Positions 16,760 to 26,709 of a stretch of DNA of 43,713 bases are shown in pieces. Origin of the DNA: an uncultured Bacteroidales bacterium (GTDB lineage Bacteria; Bacteroidota; Bacteroidia; Bacteroidales; UBA932); NCBI GenBank assembly GCA_944325765.1, contig CALVBH010000034.1:1-43713 (forward strand), written 5' to 3'. Position 1 is the first letter of the stretch, and each line of letters starts with the position of its first letter. The position numbers and the translations under genes were made by a program. The notes beneath the pieces were generated by a model. That model was not told the origin of the DNA. It saw nothing but the letters and a program-made list of their open reading frames with translations, and searched no databases.

Positions 16760-17311
16760 TTACTCTGCTGCTGTCTTGGAGCCGGTGAATGTTACGGTGA
16801 CCGGGATTGGTGTTTGCGCGGTTGTGAGCATCGCTGAAATGCTTAGAGAAAGCGATGTTGCGCCCGTACTTTCAACAGTGCCCGTCACTGTAGCCGTAGC
16901 GCTTGACAACATAGTCTGGGCCTCAGAACTCAATGTGACGTTGGCAGGTTCGGAGAGAGAAAGTGAATATGTTCCATCTGCCGCGCTGACCGGCACATTA
17001 GGGATTGTGATATTTCCCAATTGAATTCCCATAAATGAGAAATTGTTGACGGTAAGATCGATCGAATTTTCCACCTCCTGGTTTGCAGCTATGGCGATAG
17101 CCTGGTTCTCTACAGGGGTTGGTTCTCCAGTCGCAACGGTTACTGTCAGCGACCCGCTGTAATCGCCTGGGATATCGGCTATCGATTCAATCACATCATT
17201 GTTCCCATCCCCGTTTGAATTGTTGTCATTGCCGGATTCAGCCTTGTCGCAGGCCGTCATAAGCGCAAATGCTGCAAAAGCAGTTGCAGCCGCATAAATT
17301 ACTCGTCTCAT
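16760..17311 (-). CDS. Calycin-like lipoprotein
   Basis: A 183-residue exported lipoprotein. The signal peptide ends in ALMTAC, putting the lipidated cysteine near residue 21, followed by an Asn/Gly/Asp-rich linker. The rest resembles the calycin-like beta-barrel lipoproteins of Bacteroidales: GDYSGSLTVTV, then LTVNNFSFMGIQLGNITI, then DGTYSLSL. The function is unknown. It lies 40 bases upstream of rpiB on the same strand. A weak -7-like element (TATTTTCG, one mismatch) is at 17345-17352 on the minus strand. Confidence 0.7.
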   Translation of the reverse strand: MRRVIYAAATAFAAFALMTACDKAESGNDNNSNGDGNNDVIESIADIPGDYSGSLTVTVATGEPTPVENQAIAIAANQEVENSIDLTVNNFSFMGIQLGNITIPNVPVSAADGTYSLSLSEPANVTLSSEAQTMLSSATATVTGTVESTGATSLSLSISAMLTTAQTPIPVTVTFTGSKTAAE

Positions 17312-17433
17312 AACAAAAAAATTTAATTGGTTAAAAACTGGATGCGAAAATAAGACTTATTCTCCGATTTCCAATCTTTTCTCCGGACTTTTTTGTTCTC
17401 TCAGCAAAAGTGCCAAAAGACTTCCGGCCGGTG

Positions 17434-20043
17434 TCAGAGTGTCAGCAGATATGTCCTGATGCCGAAAGGCGGGATTTCCACTTTTATGGCCGTCTTCCGT
17501 TTCCCTTTCGCTGTCTCCGGCCTCCAGGCAGGATTCCCGTTCAGGTCAGTCCCGATGATTTCCTTTACCGGCATCCTGAATCCGACGGTGCCTGATACCT
17601 CCGTGTCCGACGGGTTGAACAGCCTCACCGTGAGCCCTTTGTCTGTAATGAAGGCTGCGGATATCTCAAGCCCGGTATTCCCGGTATCAATGAATGATGC
17701 CTCTTCCACACCGGAATTTCGTGATATGCCGCATACGAGAGGCTCGTTCCAGGAAATGCTTTCCTCATATATTCCGGCTTCCCGCCAGTCTCCGGAGTGC
17801 GGTATTATCGCAAAAGACATTTCTTCAGGACCTGTGATTCCGTAATGCCTGCCCCAGAGTCCGTTCCCGGAAAACTGCACTGTCAGGCACAGGGGGTTGT
17901 GCTTCCCGAACGAATATGAGCCCGTGTGATCTGTCAGGACGGCAAACCCGCGGTTCCCGTCAAGCTCCGCGACATCGAGCCAGTGAAGCACTACATTGTG
18001 TTTGATATTGTCCCAAGTCTCGTAATATGTGTCCTCCAGCCTGCTTCTGCATACGTCGAACGGGGCATCCTTGTACAGTGCGGCCTTTCCTGAGAATACA
18101 GGGAACATCAGATTCAGCTTGTACCTGTCATCGTAGAATGCCCGTCTGTTGGAGGAATATGCGTCTTTCTGGGCATATTTGCCGATTCCGATGTCCTTTG
18201 TCCAGCCTATCCTGAGACTGATTCCGATTTTCCTGTCCCCTTCCCTGAGTGTCACCGTCTGCGTAAAAGGGACGGAGGCAATCTGCCCGCATATTTCCAC
18301 GGTCTTTACCAGTCCCATATCCCTGACCCTGATGACGGCAGGTGATTCTGCGGAGGAGCGGAAGCGGCCCTCATCGTAAAAGAAGCCTCTGAGTTCACAG
18401 ATGGCGAAATCGGATGTACTGTCGGCAAATTCCGTCTTTTCCGGTACTGAAGCCACGAGGCTTCTGACAGTGCCTCCGCGGTCCGCATCGAATACTATCC
18501 TGTATATGCTGTTTTCGACGATGACTTCCCCTTCCGTACAAGTGGTGACTGATGCGGCAGTCCGGCACAAGGAGGCATTCCCGGAAGCTGGCGGAATTCC
18601 CTTGAGGGAACAGGTCGTATAGCCGAATGCCGGAGCTGAAACTATGAATGTCAGCCTCCTTTGTCCGGAAACGGTATCGATGTATGACTTCAGTATCCTT
18701 CCGTATGCATCCCTTACTTCCAGCGGTGCGGACGGACATTCCTCCGGCAGCATCACGCTTACAGCCTCGCGCCTTGGAAAACCGGAAGTGTTGATGACTC
18801 TCACCAGATACTTTCCTTTTGCGGACATTTTCTTTCCACGGGAAAACGAATCGAAGACTCCGGACATCAGGCTGTCGCAGATGCTGTCAGTATTTCCGGT
18901 CCAGCGTGTGATATTGTCCGCCCAAGTCCCGGTGTCGCCGAGCCTGTTGTAAGGGACTATCCAGGAATCGTGATGCTGTGCAAGCATCAGTGTCCGCCAG
19001 CCTTCGTCAAGGATGGCCTGACTGTATCTGTATCCGTTGTCGAGAAAGGCTATGGCGCCGGCTTTTTCGGTCTGTACCAACATATTTTCCGACCTGCGCA
19101 CCTGTCTGGCAATCCTGTTCAGAACCTGCGAGCCCCACATCAGGCCGGGATGCACGTCTTCCTGGGTGAAATGCCAGTATTCGCCAGGGATTCCGGAGGA
19201 CTTTTCCTCGAAATATTCCCTCCACGTCACGTATTCGGAACCGTTCCTCGTCCCGGTGCCGTATCCGATCCAGGGACCGCGCGTCCATCCGGCATCCTGA
19301 TAACACATACCTGCAATGTTCCGTATCCCGTATTTCCTGCAAGCCTCGATGTAGTCATCCTTGTTGCCCCACGCAGTAGTCTGCCATACGCTTCCTGGCT
19401 GGAGGGCTTCGCAGGCATACCGCGGCGATGTCAGGATAGAAGTGCCGTCCGGACCGGTCCAGCCTACAAGTTCTCCGCCGTGTGCTGAGGTATAGCCTCC
19501 CCAGCAGGTATTGGGGCATTTGAGTGAGGCGTATTTGAAGCCTGACTGCGAGAGGATTTGAGGCAGGGCGCTTGTAAAGCACGGCTCTTCCACGGCATAT
19601 GTCGAGAATTTCACGTCGGGGAAATGCGATGCAATCTTGTCCATCCCGTAAGTGAACTGCCGGATGATGCTTTCACCTGATATGTTGAACATATACGGCT
19701 GGGCATATGTGGGATTGGTGAATTCCACCCTGTCGCTTCCTGCCCATTCCCTGAACCGCGCATATGCTTCCGGAGTCCTTGTCCTGACCGTATCCCAAGT
19801 CTCAGGCTCTATTTCGAGGCACATACTCCATTCCGGATATTCTTCCAGCAGCCCGGTCATATAGTCAGTATAGGTCCCGACGGGATAATGTCCGTATATG
19901 CCGCCGTGAAAGCCGTCCACAAAATATATTTTTTCCTGTGCGGAGGACAGAATGTGCGGTGCCGCAGTCTGAAGGACCAGGAATGCTGCCGCCACTTTCA
20001 TCACAGCGGGTATGTGTCTGATGGATAGTGCCATTCCGGACAA
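17434..20043 (-). CDS. GH38-like alpha-mannosidase, exported
   Basis: This 869-residue protein has a signal-peptide-like N-terminus and then FVDGFHGGIYGHYP. The N-terminal half follows the GH38 (alpha/beta)7-domain pattern, with LMLAQHHDSWIV matching the HHD segment. The C-terminal half is GH38-like beta-sandwich (NSIYRIVFDADRGGTVRSL). Canonical GH38 motifs (HxDxGW and the Asp-containing FGHS segment) are not obvious; VEEPCFTSALPQILSQSGF occupies the corresponding area. It may be a divergent alpha-mannosidase with other specificity. It lies 11 bases downstream of the SGNH hydrolase and is co-transcribed with it, divergent from the main PUL. Confidence 0.72.
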   Translation of the reverse strand: MSGMALSIRHIPAVMKVAAAFLVLQTAAPHILSSAQEKIYFVDGFHGGIYGHYPVGTYTDYMTGLLEEYPEWSMCLEIEPETWDTVRTRTPEAYARFREWAGSDRVEFTNPTYAQPYMFNISGESIIRQFTYGMDKIASHFPDVKFSTYAVEEPCFTSALPQILSQSGFKYASLKCPNTCWGGYTSAHGGELVGWTGPDGTSILTSPRYACEALQPGSVWQTTAWGNKDDYIEACRKYGIRNIAGMCYQDAGWTRGPWIGYGTGTRNGSEYVTWREYFEEKSSGIPGEYWHFTQEDVHPGLMWGSQVLNRIARQVRRSENMLVQTEKAGAIAFLDNGYRYSQAILDEGWRTLMLAQHHDSWIVPYNRLGDTGTWADNITRWTGNTDSICDSLMSGVFDSFSRGKKMSAKGKYLVRVINTSGFPRREAVSVMLPEECPSAPLEVRDAYGRILKSYIDTVSGQRRLTFIVSAPAFGYTTCSLKGIPPASGNASLCRTAASVTTCTEGEVIVENSIYRIVFDADRGGTVRSLVASVPEKTEFADSTSDFAICELRGFFYDEGRFRSSAESPAVIRVRDMGLVKTVEICGQIASVPFTQTVTLREGDRKIGISLRIGWTKDIGIGKYAQKDAYSSNRRAFYDDRYKLNLMFPVFSGKAALYKDAPFDVCRSRLEDTYYETWDNIKHNVVLHWLDVAELDGNRGFAVLTDHTGSYSFGKHNPLCLTVQFSGNGLWGRHYGITGPEEMSFAIIPHSGDWREAGIYEESISWNEPLVCGISRNSGVEEASFIDTGNTGLEISAAFITDKGLTVRLFNPSDTEVSGTVGFRMPVKEIIGTDLNGNPAWRPETAKGKRKTAIKVEIPPFGIRTYLLTL

Positions 20044-20054
20044 GCCTGCAAGTG

Positions 20055-21440
20055 TTATTTCTTCCGTATGGAAATCCTGTGCACTACGGGCTTGTTGATT
20101 TCGTACATCCTGTCCTGAAGGAGCTTTATCTCGTCGAGCCTTGCCTTTCTGACATTGTCGTGCATCAGTTTCGAATAGTTGTCCCTGTGTATTCCTGCCC
20201 AGATGTCCTTTGCCTTGCCTTCGTCGATGGCTTCGACTGCACGCCTGTCGTTTGCGTCCAGCAGTCCGCGCGGCTTCAGAAAGCCGTATTGCATCCAGGC
20301 ATAATCCCTGAAATTACGTTCTATCTCCCATCTCCACTCGTTGAGGAACATCACTTCGAGAGCCTGCTGATACTGCGGTGTCCAGGTGATTTCGGCCAGG
20401 TTGATGCCGGCCCCGAGTTCCTCTCCGTCCCAGATTCCGATGAATTCATCGTCGATGTACAGCTTGTATTCCCCTTCAAGTCCGGTCACTTTCAGGATTT
20501 CCTGATTCATCTCCTCCACAAAAGGAACAAGTTCCTTCGCCCCTGACTGCGGCCTTTTTGAGCCGAACCCTCTGGAAACCGTGTCCATAGGATAGGGCAG
20601 GGAGTTTGCGAGATAGTCGAATGATATGCCTCGGCGGTCTTTCCCGATGGCCGATACCGTGCAGTTTTCCGCCCTTGATACGCTTCCCTCCACGGCGTTT
20701 ATTTCCATATCGGCGACTTTCAGGCCAGCAAATCCCTGAGCCTTGAGAAACAGATATGCCATCACCATATGCCCGTCATTGTCCGGATGGATGCGGTCGC
20801 CCATTGTAAGGGTGAATGAGGAATCCCTGGCCTGCTCCCTTTCTGTTATTTCCCGCAGAGGTCTGCTGAAATCCACGAATTCCCATCCGTTCCTCTCGGC
20901 GGATTCCTTCTGGAACGCCACCACCCTGTCCATTACCTGTTGCTTGCCCTTGAGCGGAGTATTTCCTTCTATCATAGCTGTTTCGTCATACGGAGAACTG
21001 CCTATCATCACTATCCTTGCACCTTTCAGACCGAGAAGCCGTTTTTCTATCTTTTCGAAATTCCGCTTGCACTCCCTGTATTTCCGTTCGCCGAAACCGG
21101 CCGCATCATCCCCGTTGTATTCAATGTATCCTGTGTCGTTCATACCGAACGTCACCATAAGTACGGTAGGCCGTTTGCCGAATACATCCCCGTCAAGCCT
21201 CTCGTACATATCGCCTGCGGTATTCCCTCCGATACCGGCATTGTACACTTCAAGATTCATATACGGGAATCTCGTCATATAATACAGCCAGATATACGAA
21301 TGGTAGTGCCCTCCATCGGTGATGCTGTTCCCGAGGAATACGGCCCTGTCATCATCTTCAAAAGGCGTTACTGTCTGGGCTGCGGATATGGAAAGCCCGA
21401 GAGTCACGAATACTGAAAGCACGGAAATAATACGTTTCAT
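20055..21440 (-). CDS. SGNH/GDSL-family hydrolase, exported
   Basis: This 461-residue protein has an N-terminal signal peptide (about residues 1-21). The SGNH blocks are visible: FLGNSITDGG with the nucleophile Ser (a GNS rather than GDS variant), NAGIGGNT, VTFGMNDTG, and DRIHPDNDGH for the Asp-His pair. Such enzymes in PULs often remove acetyl or other esters from glycans. The C-terminal 200 residues are not assigned. It is the first gene of a minus-strand pair with the GH38-like gene. Confidence 0.85.
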   Translation of the reverse strand: MKRIISVLSVFVTLGLSISAAQTVTPFEDDDRAVFLGNSITDGGHYHSYIWLYYMTRFPYMNLEVYNAGIGGNTAGDMYERLDGDVFGKRPTVLMVTFGMNDTGYIEYNGDDAAGFGERKYRECKRNFEKIEKRLLGLKGARIVMIGSSPYDETAMIEGNTPLKGKQQVMDRVVAFQKESAERNGWEFVDFSRPLREITEREQARDSSFTLTMGDRIHPDNDGHMVMAYLFLKAQGFAGLKVADMEINAVEGSVSRAENCTVSAIGKDRRGISFDYLANSLPYPMDTVSRGFGSKRPQSGAKELVPFVEEMNQEILKVTGLEGEYKLYIDDEFIGIWDGEELGAGINLAEITWTPQYQQALEVMFLNEWRWEIERNFRDYAWMQYGFLKPRGLLDANDRRAVEAIDEGKAKDIWAGIHRDNYSKLMHDNVRKARLDEIKLLQDRMYEINKPVVHRISIRKK

Positions 21441-21525
21441 AAGTCCTTAAATCATTTTCGGCAAAAATATCCAAAATATCAGACAAAAAAAGGGAGTGTC
21501 TTCCGCACAGGCCCTTGCAAGCCTG

Positions 21526-21616
21526 TGTAAACAGTGTTTCATACCCCTTTTGATTTACTAAAAACCGATACGTGGTGAGGTGTAAATGTCTTGTTTACAG
21601 CTATTTATATTTTACA
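21526..21616. promoter_or_regulatory. TGTAAA/TTTACA cluster in the divergent PUL promoter region
   Basis: Between the divergent SGNH and GH92 genes, TGTAAA occurs at 21526-21531 and 21581-21586, and TTTACA at 21594-21599 and 21611-21616. The middle two form a palindrome, TGTAAA-N7-TTTACA. The string GGTGTAAA (21579-21586) recurs in inverted orientation at 25108-25115, ahead of the lipoprotein-susC unit. They may be binding sites of a PUL regulator; this is inferred from sequence only. Confidence 0.4.
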
Positions 21617-21665
21617 GACATATACTTTGCAGAGCTTGGGGCGCTTTTTATGTCCTTATGCGGGC

Positions 21666-21673
21666 TAACTTTG
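21666..21673 (+). promoter_or_regulatory. -7 element for GH92-GH130
   Basis: TAACTTTG matches TAnnTTTG exactly and lies 26 bases before the GH92 ATG at 21700. No clear -33 TTG is at the standard distance, which would fit dependence on an activator at the upstream repeats. Confidence 0.5.
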
Positions 21674-21699
21674 CACTATAAAACTAATATCCGCATTGT

Positions 21700-23850
21700 A
21701 TGAAATACAGGTCAGTATCGTTTTTGGCGGCATTCGCCGCAACATCTTTCATAAGCCTGTCGTCATTTGCCGGGACTCCGGCGGAAATGGTAAATACCCT
21801 GACTGGAACCGAAGGGGCAGGACTTGCTTCCGGATATCTTTATCCAGGCGCGACATATCCTTTCGGAATGGTACAGTTCACTCCGTCCTATTTCGCGGAC
21901 TATGCCGGTTTTGTCATCAACCAGCTCAGCGGAGCCGGATGCGAGCATATGGGAAATTTCCCGACCTTTCCCGTAAAGGGCAGACTGGAGTCGTCGCCGG
22001 ACAGGATACGGAATTTCCGCATATCCCTTTCGGAAGAGAAAGGCCACGCAGGGTATTACGAGACGATGGTGCAGGATGACATAAAGGCTAAGCTTACCGT
22101 GACAGAGAGGACGGGTATGGCAAGCTATACCTTTCCTGACGGGGAGGAATCCGGTACAGTTATAATAGGTGCCGGAATAGCAGCTACACCTATTACCGAG
22201 GCGGCAGTAGCCGTAACGGGTCCGCGCAGCTGCGAGGGATATTCTACCGGAGGCAATTTCTGCGGCTATCCGACCCCGTACAAGGTCTATTTCGTGGCGG
22301 AGTTCGATACGGATGCGGTGGAAGCCGGTACTTGGAAAGGCGAGGATCTCAGATACGGAGGCACGTTTGCCGAAGGCGAGAATTCTGGAGTTTACTTTAC
22401 TTTCGACCTTTCGGAGGGAAGGACTGTCAGATACAAGATAGGCGTATCTTATGTTTCTGTGGAAAACGCACGTCTCAATCTCTTGACGGAGAATCCGGAG
22501 TGGGATTTTGACGCGGTAAGGATAAAGGCTGAACAGAGGTGGAATGAATGCCTCGGCAAGATAGAGGTCGAGGGGACGAATCCGGACAGGACCGCACAGT
22601 TCTATACCCATCTGTACCGCTCCTTTATACATCCTAATGTGTGCAGCGACGTGAACGGGGAATACATGGGGGCGGACTTCAAGGTGCACACCACACTGCG
22701 CAAGCAGTACACTTCTTTCAGCAACTGGGACACCTACTGGACCCAGATACAGCTGCTGGCCATGCTGGAGCCTGAGACAGCTTCGGACATCGTGGTGTCC
22801 CACCAGGACTTTGCCGAGCAGGCCGGAGGGTCGTTCCCGAGATGGGTGATGGCGAACATCGAGACGGGAATAATGCAGGGAGACCCTACTCCCATCCTGA
22901 TAGCCAATGCCTATGCTTTCGGGGCGAGGAACTATGATACCCAGCCTGTGTTCAGGACAATGGAGAAAGGTGCGAGAGTGCCGGGCTCAAAATGCCAGGA
23001 TGTGGAGACGCGACCGGGGCTGAAGCAATATCTCGACAAAGGCTGGTGGAAGGCTTCAGCGCAGTTAGAGTACACCTCTTCGGACTTTGCCATCGGGCAG
23101 TTCGCCCTTTATGCAGCCGGGAACGAGTTCGCGAGCTGGTACTATTTCGACAAGGCACGCTCCTGGAAGAATCTCTACAATCCGCAGACCGGCTGGCTCC
23201 AGTCCAGGAACCCGGACGGCTCGTGGAAGCCTCTGACCGAGGATTTCCTGGAAGCTACATATGCGGACTATTTCTGGATGGTCCCGTATGACCTTGCCGG
23301 TGTGATAGAACTTTGCGGCGGCAGGGAAAAGGCCGAGGAAAGACTGGATGAATACTTTGTCCGGCTCGACGCCAAATACAATGACGTGTGGTTCGCTTCT
23401 GGGAACGAGCCGAGCTTCCATATCCCGTGGGTGTACAACTGGACCGGCTCCCCGTACAAGACGCAGGCCATAGTGAACAGGGTGATAAACGAACAGTATT
23501 CGAGCCGGAGGGACGGTCTGCCGGGAAATGACGATCTCGGAACTATGGGAGCCTGGTATGTATTCGCCTGCATGGGCCTTTATCCTGAGATACCGGGAGT
23601 GGGAGGCTTCGCTGTCAATACTCCGATATTCACGTCCGTGACACTGCATCTGAAGAACGGAGACCTGGTCATCAGAGGAGGTTCCGAGAAGAATATCTAC
23701 ATCCGGTCCATGAAAATCGACGGGAAGAAGTACGATTCCACCTGGATAGACTGGGAAAGGCTTGAAAACGGGGCGGTCATCGAATACAGGACCTCTTCAA
23801 AACCGGACAGGAAGTGGGGTACGGAAATCCTTCCTCCGTCTTTCCAGTGA
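21700..23850 (+). CDS. GH92 alpha-mannosidase (first copy)
   Basis: GH92 enzymes are Ca2+-dependent exo-alpha-mannosidases acting on N-glycans and yeast mannan. The 716-residue protein has a signal peptide (ending near SSFAGTPA) and no lipobox, so it is probably periplasmic. N-terminal GATYPFGMVQFTPS, NEPSFHIPWVYNW (catalytic acid Glu region) and GNDDLGTMGAWYVFACMGLYP (general-base Asp region) are typical. It follows a -7 element and heads a two-gene unit with GH130, 34 bases downstream. Linkage specificity (alpha-1,2, 1,3 or other) is not evident. Confidence 0.93.
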   Translation: MKYRSVSFLAAFAATSFISLSSFAGTPAEMVNTLTGTEGAGLASGYLYPGATYPFGMVQFTPSYFADYAGFVINQLSGAGCEHMGNFPTFPVKGRLESSPDRIRNFRISLSEEKGHAGYYETMVQDDIKAKLTVTERTGMASYTFPDGEESGTVIIGAGIAATPITEAAVAVTGPRSCEGYSTGGNFCGYPTPYKVYFVAEFDTDAVEAGTWKGEDLRYGGTFAEGENSGVYFTFDLSEGRTVRYKIGVSYVSVENARLNLLTENPEWDFDAVRIKAEQRWNECLGKIEVEGTNPDRTAQFYTHLYRSFIHPNVCSDVNGEYMGADFKVHTTLRKQYTSFSNWDTYWTQIQLLAMLEPETASDIVVSHQDFAEQAGGSFPRWVMANIETGIMQGDPTPILIANAYAFGARNYDTQPVFRTMEKGARVPGSKCQDVETRPGLKQYLDKGWWKASAQLEYTSSDFAIGQFALYAAGNEFASWYYFDKARSWKNLYNPQTGWLQSRNPDGSWKPLTEDFLEATYADYFWMVPYDLAGVIELCGGREKAEERLDEYFVRLDAKYNDVWFASGNEPSFHIPWVYNWTGSPYKTQAIVNRVINEQYSSRRDGLPGNDDLGTMGAWYVFACMGLYPEIPGVGGFAVNTPIFTSVTLHLKNGDLVIRGGSEKNIYIRSMKIDGKKYDSTWIDWERLENGAVIEYRTSSKPDRKWGTEILPPSFQ

Positions 23851-23884
23851 AAAGCAGCCAGTGAGACCATATAAAAAATATCTT

Positions 23885-25012
23885 ATGAACAATACATCCA
23901 GAATATTTATGGCCATCGCCATATCTCTTGCAGTCCTGACAGTCGCCGAGTCTTGTGCCGGTACCGGAGAAGTGGGGTTCCCGGACTGGGCAATGACCGG
24001 GTTCGAAAGGCCGGATGGAGTCAATCCTGTCATTTCTCCGGACACTTCCTCATTTTTTGATTGCCCTATGAGGGGCGAGCCTGTCGCGTGGGAGGAGAGT
24101 GACACCTTCAATCCTGCAGCTACGCTTTCGGAAGATGGAAAAATCATCGTGCTTTACAGAGCCGAGGACAATTCCGCCACGGGCATAGGCAGGCGCACGT
24201 CGAGAATAGGGTACGCGGAGTCGCATGACGGGCTGCACTTCGTCCGCAGGGATGCTCCGGTGCTTTATCCCGGACCTGATTCCCAGCAGGAGAACGAATG
24301 CCCGGGCGGCTGCGAGGATCCGCGGGTGGCTGTGACAGAAGACGGGACATACGTGATGCTGTACACACAGTGGAACCGGAAACAGGCCCGTCTTGCTGTG
24401 GCCACATCCCGGGATCTCCTGCACTGGGAGAAACACGGGCCGGCCTTCGCCAAGGCTTACGGAGGCCGCTTCAAGGACGATTTCTCCAAATCCGCTTCGA
24501 TAGTGACGCAGCTGAAGGACGGGAAACTCACCATAGCGAAGATAGACGGGAAATACTGGATGTACTGGGGCGAGAAATTCGTGAATGCGGCCGTCTCGGA
24601 GAACCTGACCGACTGGCAGCCTGTGCTCGGAGAGGACGGAGGACTGCTTAAGGTTATGGTCCCGAGACCGGGCAGGTTCGACAGCGAACTGACGGAATGC
24701 GGCCCTCCCGCCCTCCTTACGGAAAACGGCATCCTGCTGATGTACAACGGCAAGAACAGCACCGGCCCTGACAGGGACACCTGCTACAATGCCGGCACCT
24801 ACTGTGCAGGCCAGGCCCTTTTCGAGGCTTCTGACCCGACAGTCCTCAAAGACAGGCTCGACAGACCGTTCTTCGTGCCCGAAGCGGCTTTCGAGAAAAG
24901 CGGGCAATATCCTGCAGGCACGGTGTTCATCGAGGGACTGGTGCACAGCGGCGGCAGGTGGTTCCTTTATTACGGTTGTGCCGACTCGCGGGTAGGGATG
25001 GCCGTGTTGTAA
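23885..25012 (+). CDS. GH130 beta-mannoside phosphorylase or hydrolase, exported
   Basis: GH130 enzymes act on beta-mannosides by phosphorolysis or hydrolysis in a five-bladed propeller. I start the gene at the ATG at 23885 (375 residues), where a hydrophobic signal ending near AESC begins, giving a possible lipoprotein. The family motif GGCEDPRVAVTEDGTYVMLYT is clear, as are DTFNPAATL and TECGPPALL. Export and the GGCEDPR context recall the Bacteroides beta-1,2-mannosidase branch rather than cytosolic phosphorylases, but this is inference. Confidence 0.87.
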   Translation: MNNTSRIFMAIAISLAVLTVAESCAGTGEVGFPDWAMTGFERPDGVNPVISPDTSSFFDCPMRGEPVAWEESDTFNPAATLSEDGKIIVLYRAEDNSATGIGRRTSRIGYAESHDGLHFVRRDAPVLYPGPDSQQENECPGGCEDPRVAVTEDGTYVMLYTQWNRKQARLAVATSRDLLHWEKHGPAFAKAYGGRFKDDFSKSASIVTQLKDGKLTIAKIDGKYWMYWGEKFVNAAVSENLTDWQPVLGEDGGLLKVMVPRPGRFDSELTECGPPALLTENGILLMYNGKNSTGPDRDTCYNAGTYCAGQALFEASDPTVLKDRLDRPFFVPEAAFEKSGQYPAGTVFIEGLVHSGGRWFLYYGCADSRVGMAVL

Positions 25013-25107
25013 CCGCTTTTCCGTGTTATAACCGGTTTACTGAAATTGCACCTCCGGGTTTATTCATTCGATTGGATATTAAATGATTATGTTCTAAAGA
25101 TATCTAC

Positions 25108-25154
25108 TTTACACCTAATGTCCTGTATTATAGGTGGCAGAAATTATAATTTTG
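25108..25154 (+). promoter_or_regulatory. Promoter region of the lipoprotein-susCD unit
   Basis: TAATTTTG at 25147-25154 is an exact TAnnTTTG match, 77 bases before the ATG at 25231. TTTACACC at 25108-25115 is the inverted form of GGTGTAAA found before the GH92 gene. The 218-base spacer after GH130 also contains an imperfect dyad just after that stop (near 25012-25037), which could slow read-through. Confidence 0.45.
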
Positions 25155-25230
25155 TTCCGGTTTTCAAAACAGCTTCCAAGAAGCCGTAACGGCCTGAAGA
25201 CCACATTTAGTAACTTAAATTGATAACGTT

Positions 25231-26693
25231 ATGAATCTTTCACATTCTTTTCCATCCGTATGGATGTCAGCATTGTGCGCGTTTTCGGCATTGATGATAT
25301 CATGCCAGGATAACATAGAGCCGGAAGACGGTACTGGAACCGACGGCACTACCGAGGAGCCTGTGAATCCGCCTGCAGAAAGCACAGACCCTGCCGTGGC
25401 CACGTTTGATCCTGTGGGGGGGGTAAGGGTACTGAAGTCACCCTTTCCGGAGACAATTTCGGTACTGATGCAGAGGCCGTAAAGGTCTTTTTCATAGACA
25501 CCGACCTCGGGACAGAGAAGGAAGCGGAGGTGCTTTCCGTCGCCGAGGATGCGATAACGGTGAGCGTTCCTGCCGGCCCGGGCGAGGAATGCAGGATAAA
25601 GGTGGTAATAAGCGGTGAAACCGGGGAAGAGGATGTCGAGCTGACCTATGAGGCCCTGTTCGACTATACGTACCGGACCACTGTGACGACACTGTTCGGA
25701 GGGGCTGAGACAGCCGCCGAGAATCCGACCGGGACTTTTCCGTTTTCCGAGGCGAAATTCTACGGGACTTTCGACAATGAGCATCACACTCTGCTTCTTG
25801 ACAAAGACGGAAATCTTTATTTTGCCCTTGAGAACAGTGCGAAAGGCGACTTGGGTATGGCGAGATTGCATAACGTTTATAAGGCCGATGTCAATTCTGA
25901 AACAATTACGTATCTCGGAACTCCTTCGTCATGGGTGTCTATCCTTCCTATAGGTATGAATCCTAATACAGGTGCTATCTATGGAATGAGAGGCGATGCT
26001 TCCGAAGGCAAGATGGCATATTATGACGGTGCATCATGGGAATCTGAAGTCGAGTTCAACTGGGACAAGAAAGATAATCTTACAGGAGGCAACGGTTCCG
26101 CCAGTCGTGCCATAGCCGTCCGTCCGAGCACCGGTGAAATCTATTTTATGGCATACGGTGTACTCGGGGTTCTCGACTACAACACCAAAACGGCAAAGAA
26201 TATGGGTCTTATCATCGAGGACACACAGAACCCGGGCACTTTTCGTACCGAGCCAGCTACAGGACTTGTATTTGACCCTAACAATGACAATGATCTTTAT
26301 ATATCCGTTGCCGATCTCGGGCATATCTACAAATATTCGATCGACACGCAGACTTGCGAAAAAGTCACAGGCGGCATTTATCAGTTATATCAGGATGGTA
26401 CATTGGAAGGAGCGCTTTTTAATCATCCGGGGCAGATCTGCATGGACAAAAACAGCAATATCTATGTCGCCGACCAGTATAATTGCTGCATAAGGAAAAT
26501 CGACCTCAAGGCCGGTCAGGTGACTACTGTGGCGGGGAAAGCAGAGCAGCTTGGGGGAATTCAGGGTCATGTCGACGGTCCTGTCGATGAAGCCCTATTC
26601 GACGACCCGACTGGAATCGCCATTACCGAGGACGGAGTCATCTATGTTTCCGAAAAGGATAACCACGGCATCCGCCGCATAGCCACCGAATAA
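25231..26693 (+). pseudogene. IPT/NHL-repeat lipoprotein, frameshifted at a G8 tract
   Basis: The start encodes a signal peptide with lipobox ALMISC and an acidic linker, then FDPVGG. The frame breaks at eight consecutive G residues (about 25416-25423) and continues as KGTEVTLSGDNFGTDAEAV, an IPT/TIG fold. NHL-type propeller repeats follow (CMDKNSNIYVADQYNCCIRKI and GIAITEDGVIYVSEKDNHG). Adding one G gives a single 487-residue protein. It may be a disrupted gene, a phase-variable gene or a sequencing error. IPT/NHL lipoproteins beside SusC/SusD are usually surface glycan-binding proteins. The susC ATG follows 16 bases after the stop. Confidence 0.8.
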
Positions 26694-26709
26694 ACATCAA
26701 CTACGGGAT

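Noticed and set aside
23762..23884. Upstream extension of the GH130 frame into GH92
   Set aside because: The extension overlaps the GH92 3' end and would hide the signal peptide that begins at 23885.
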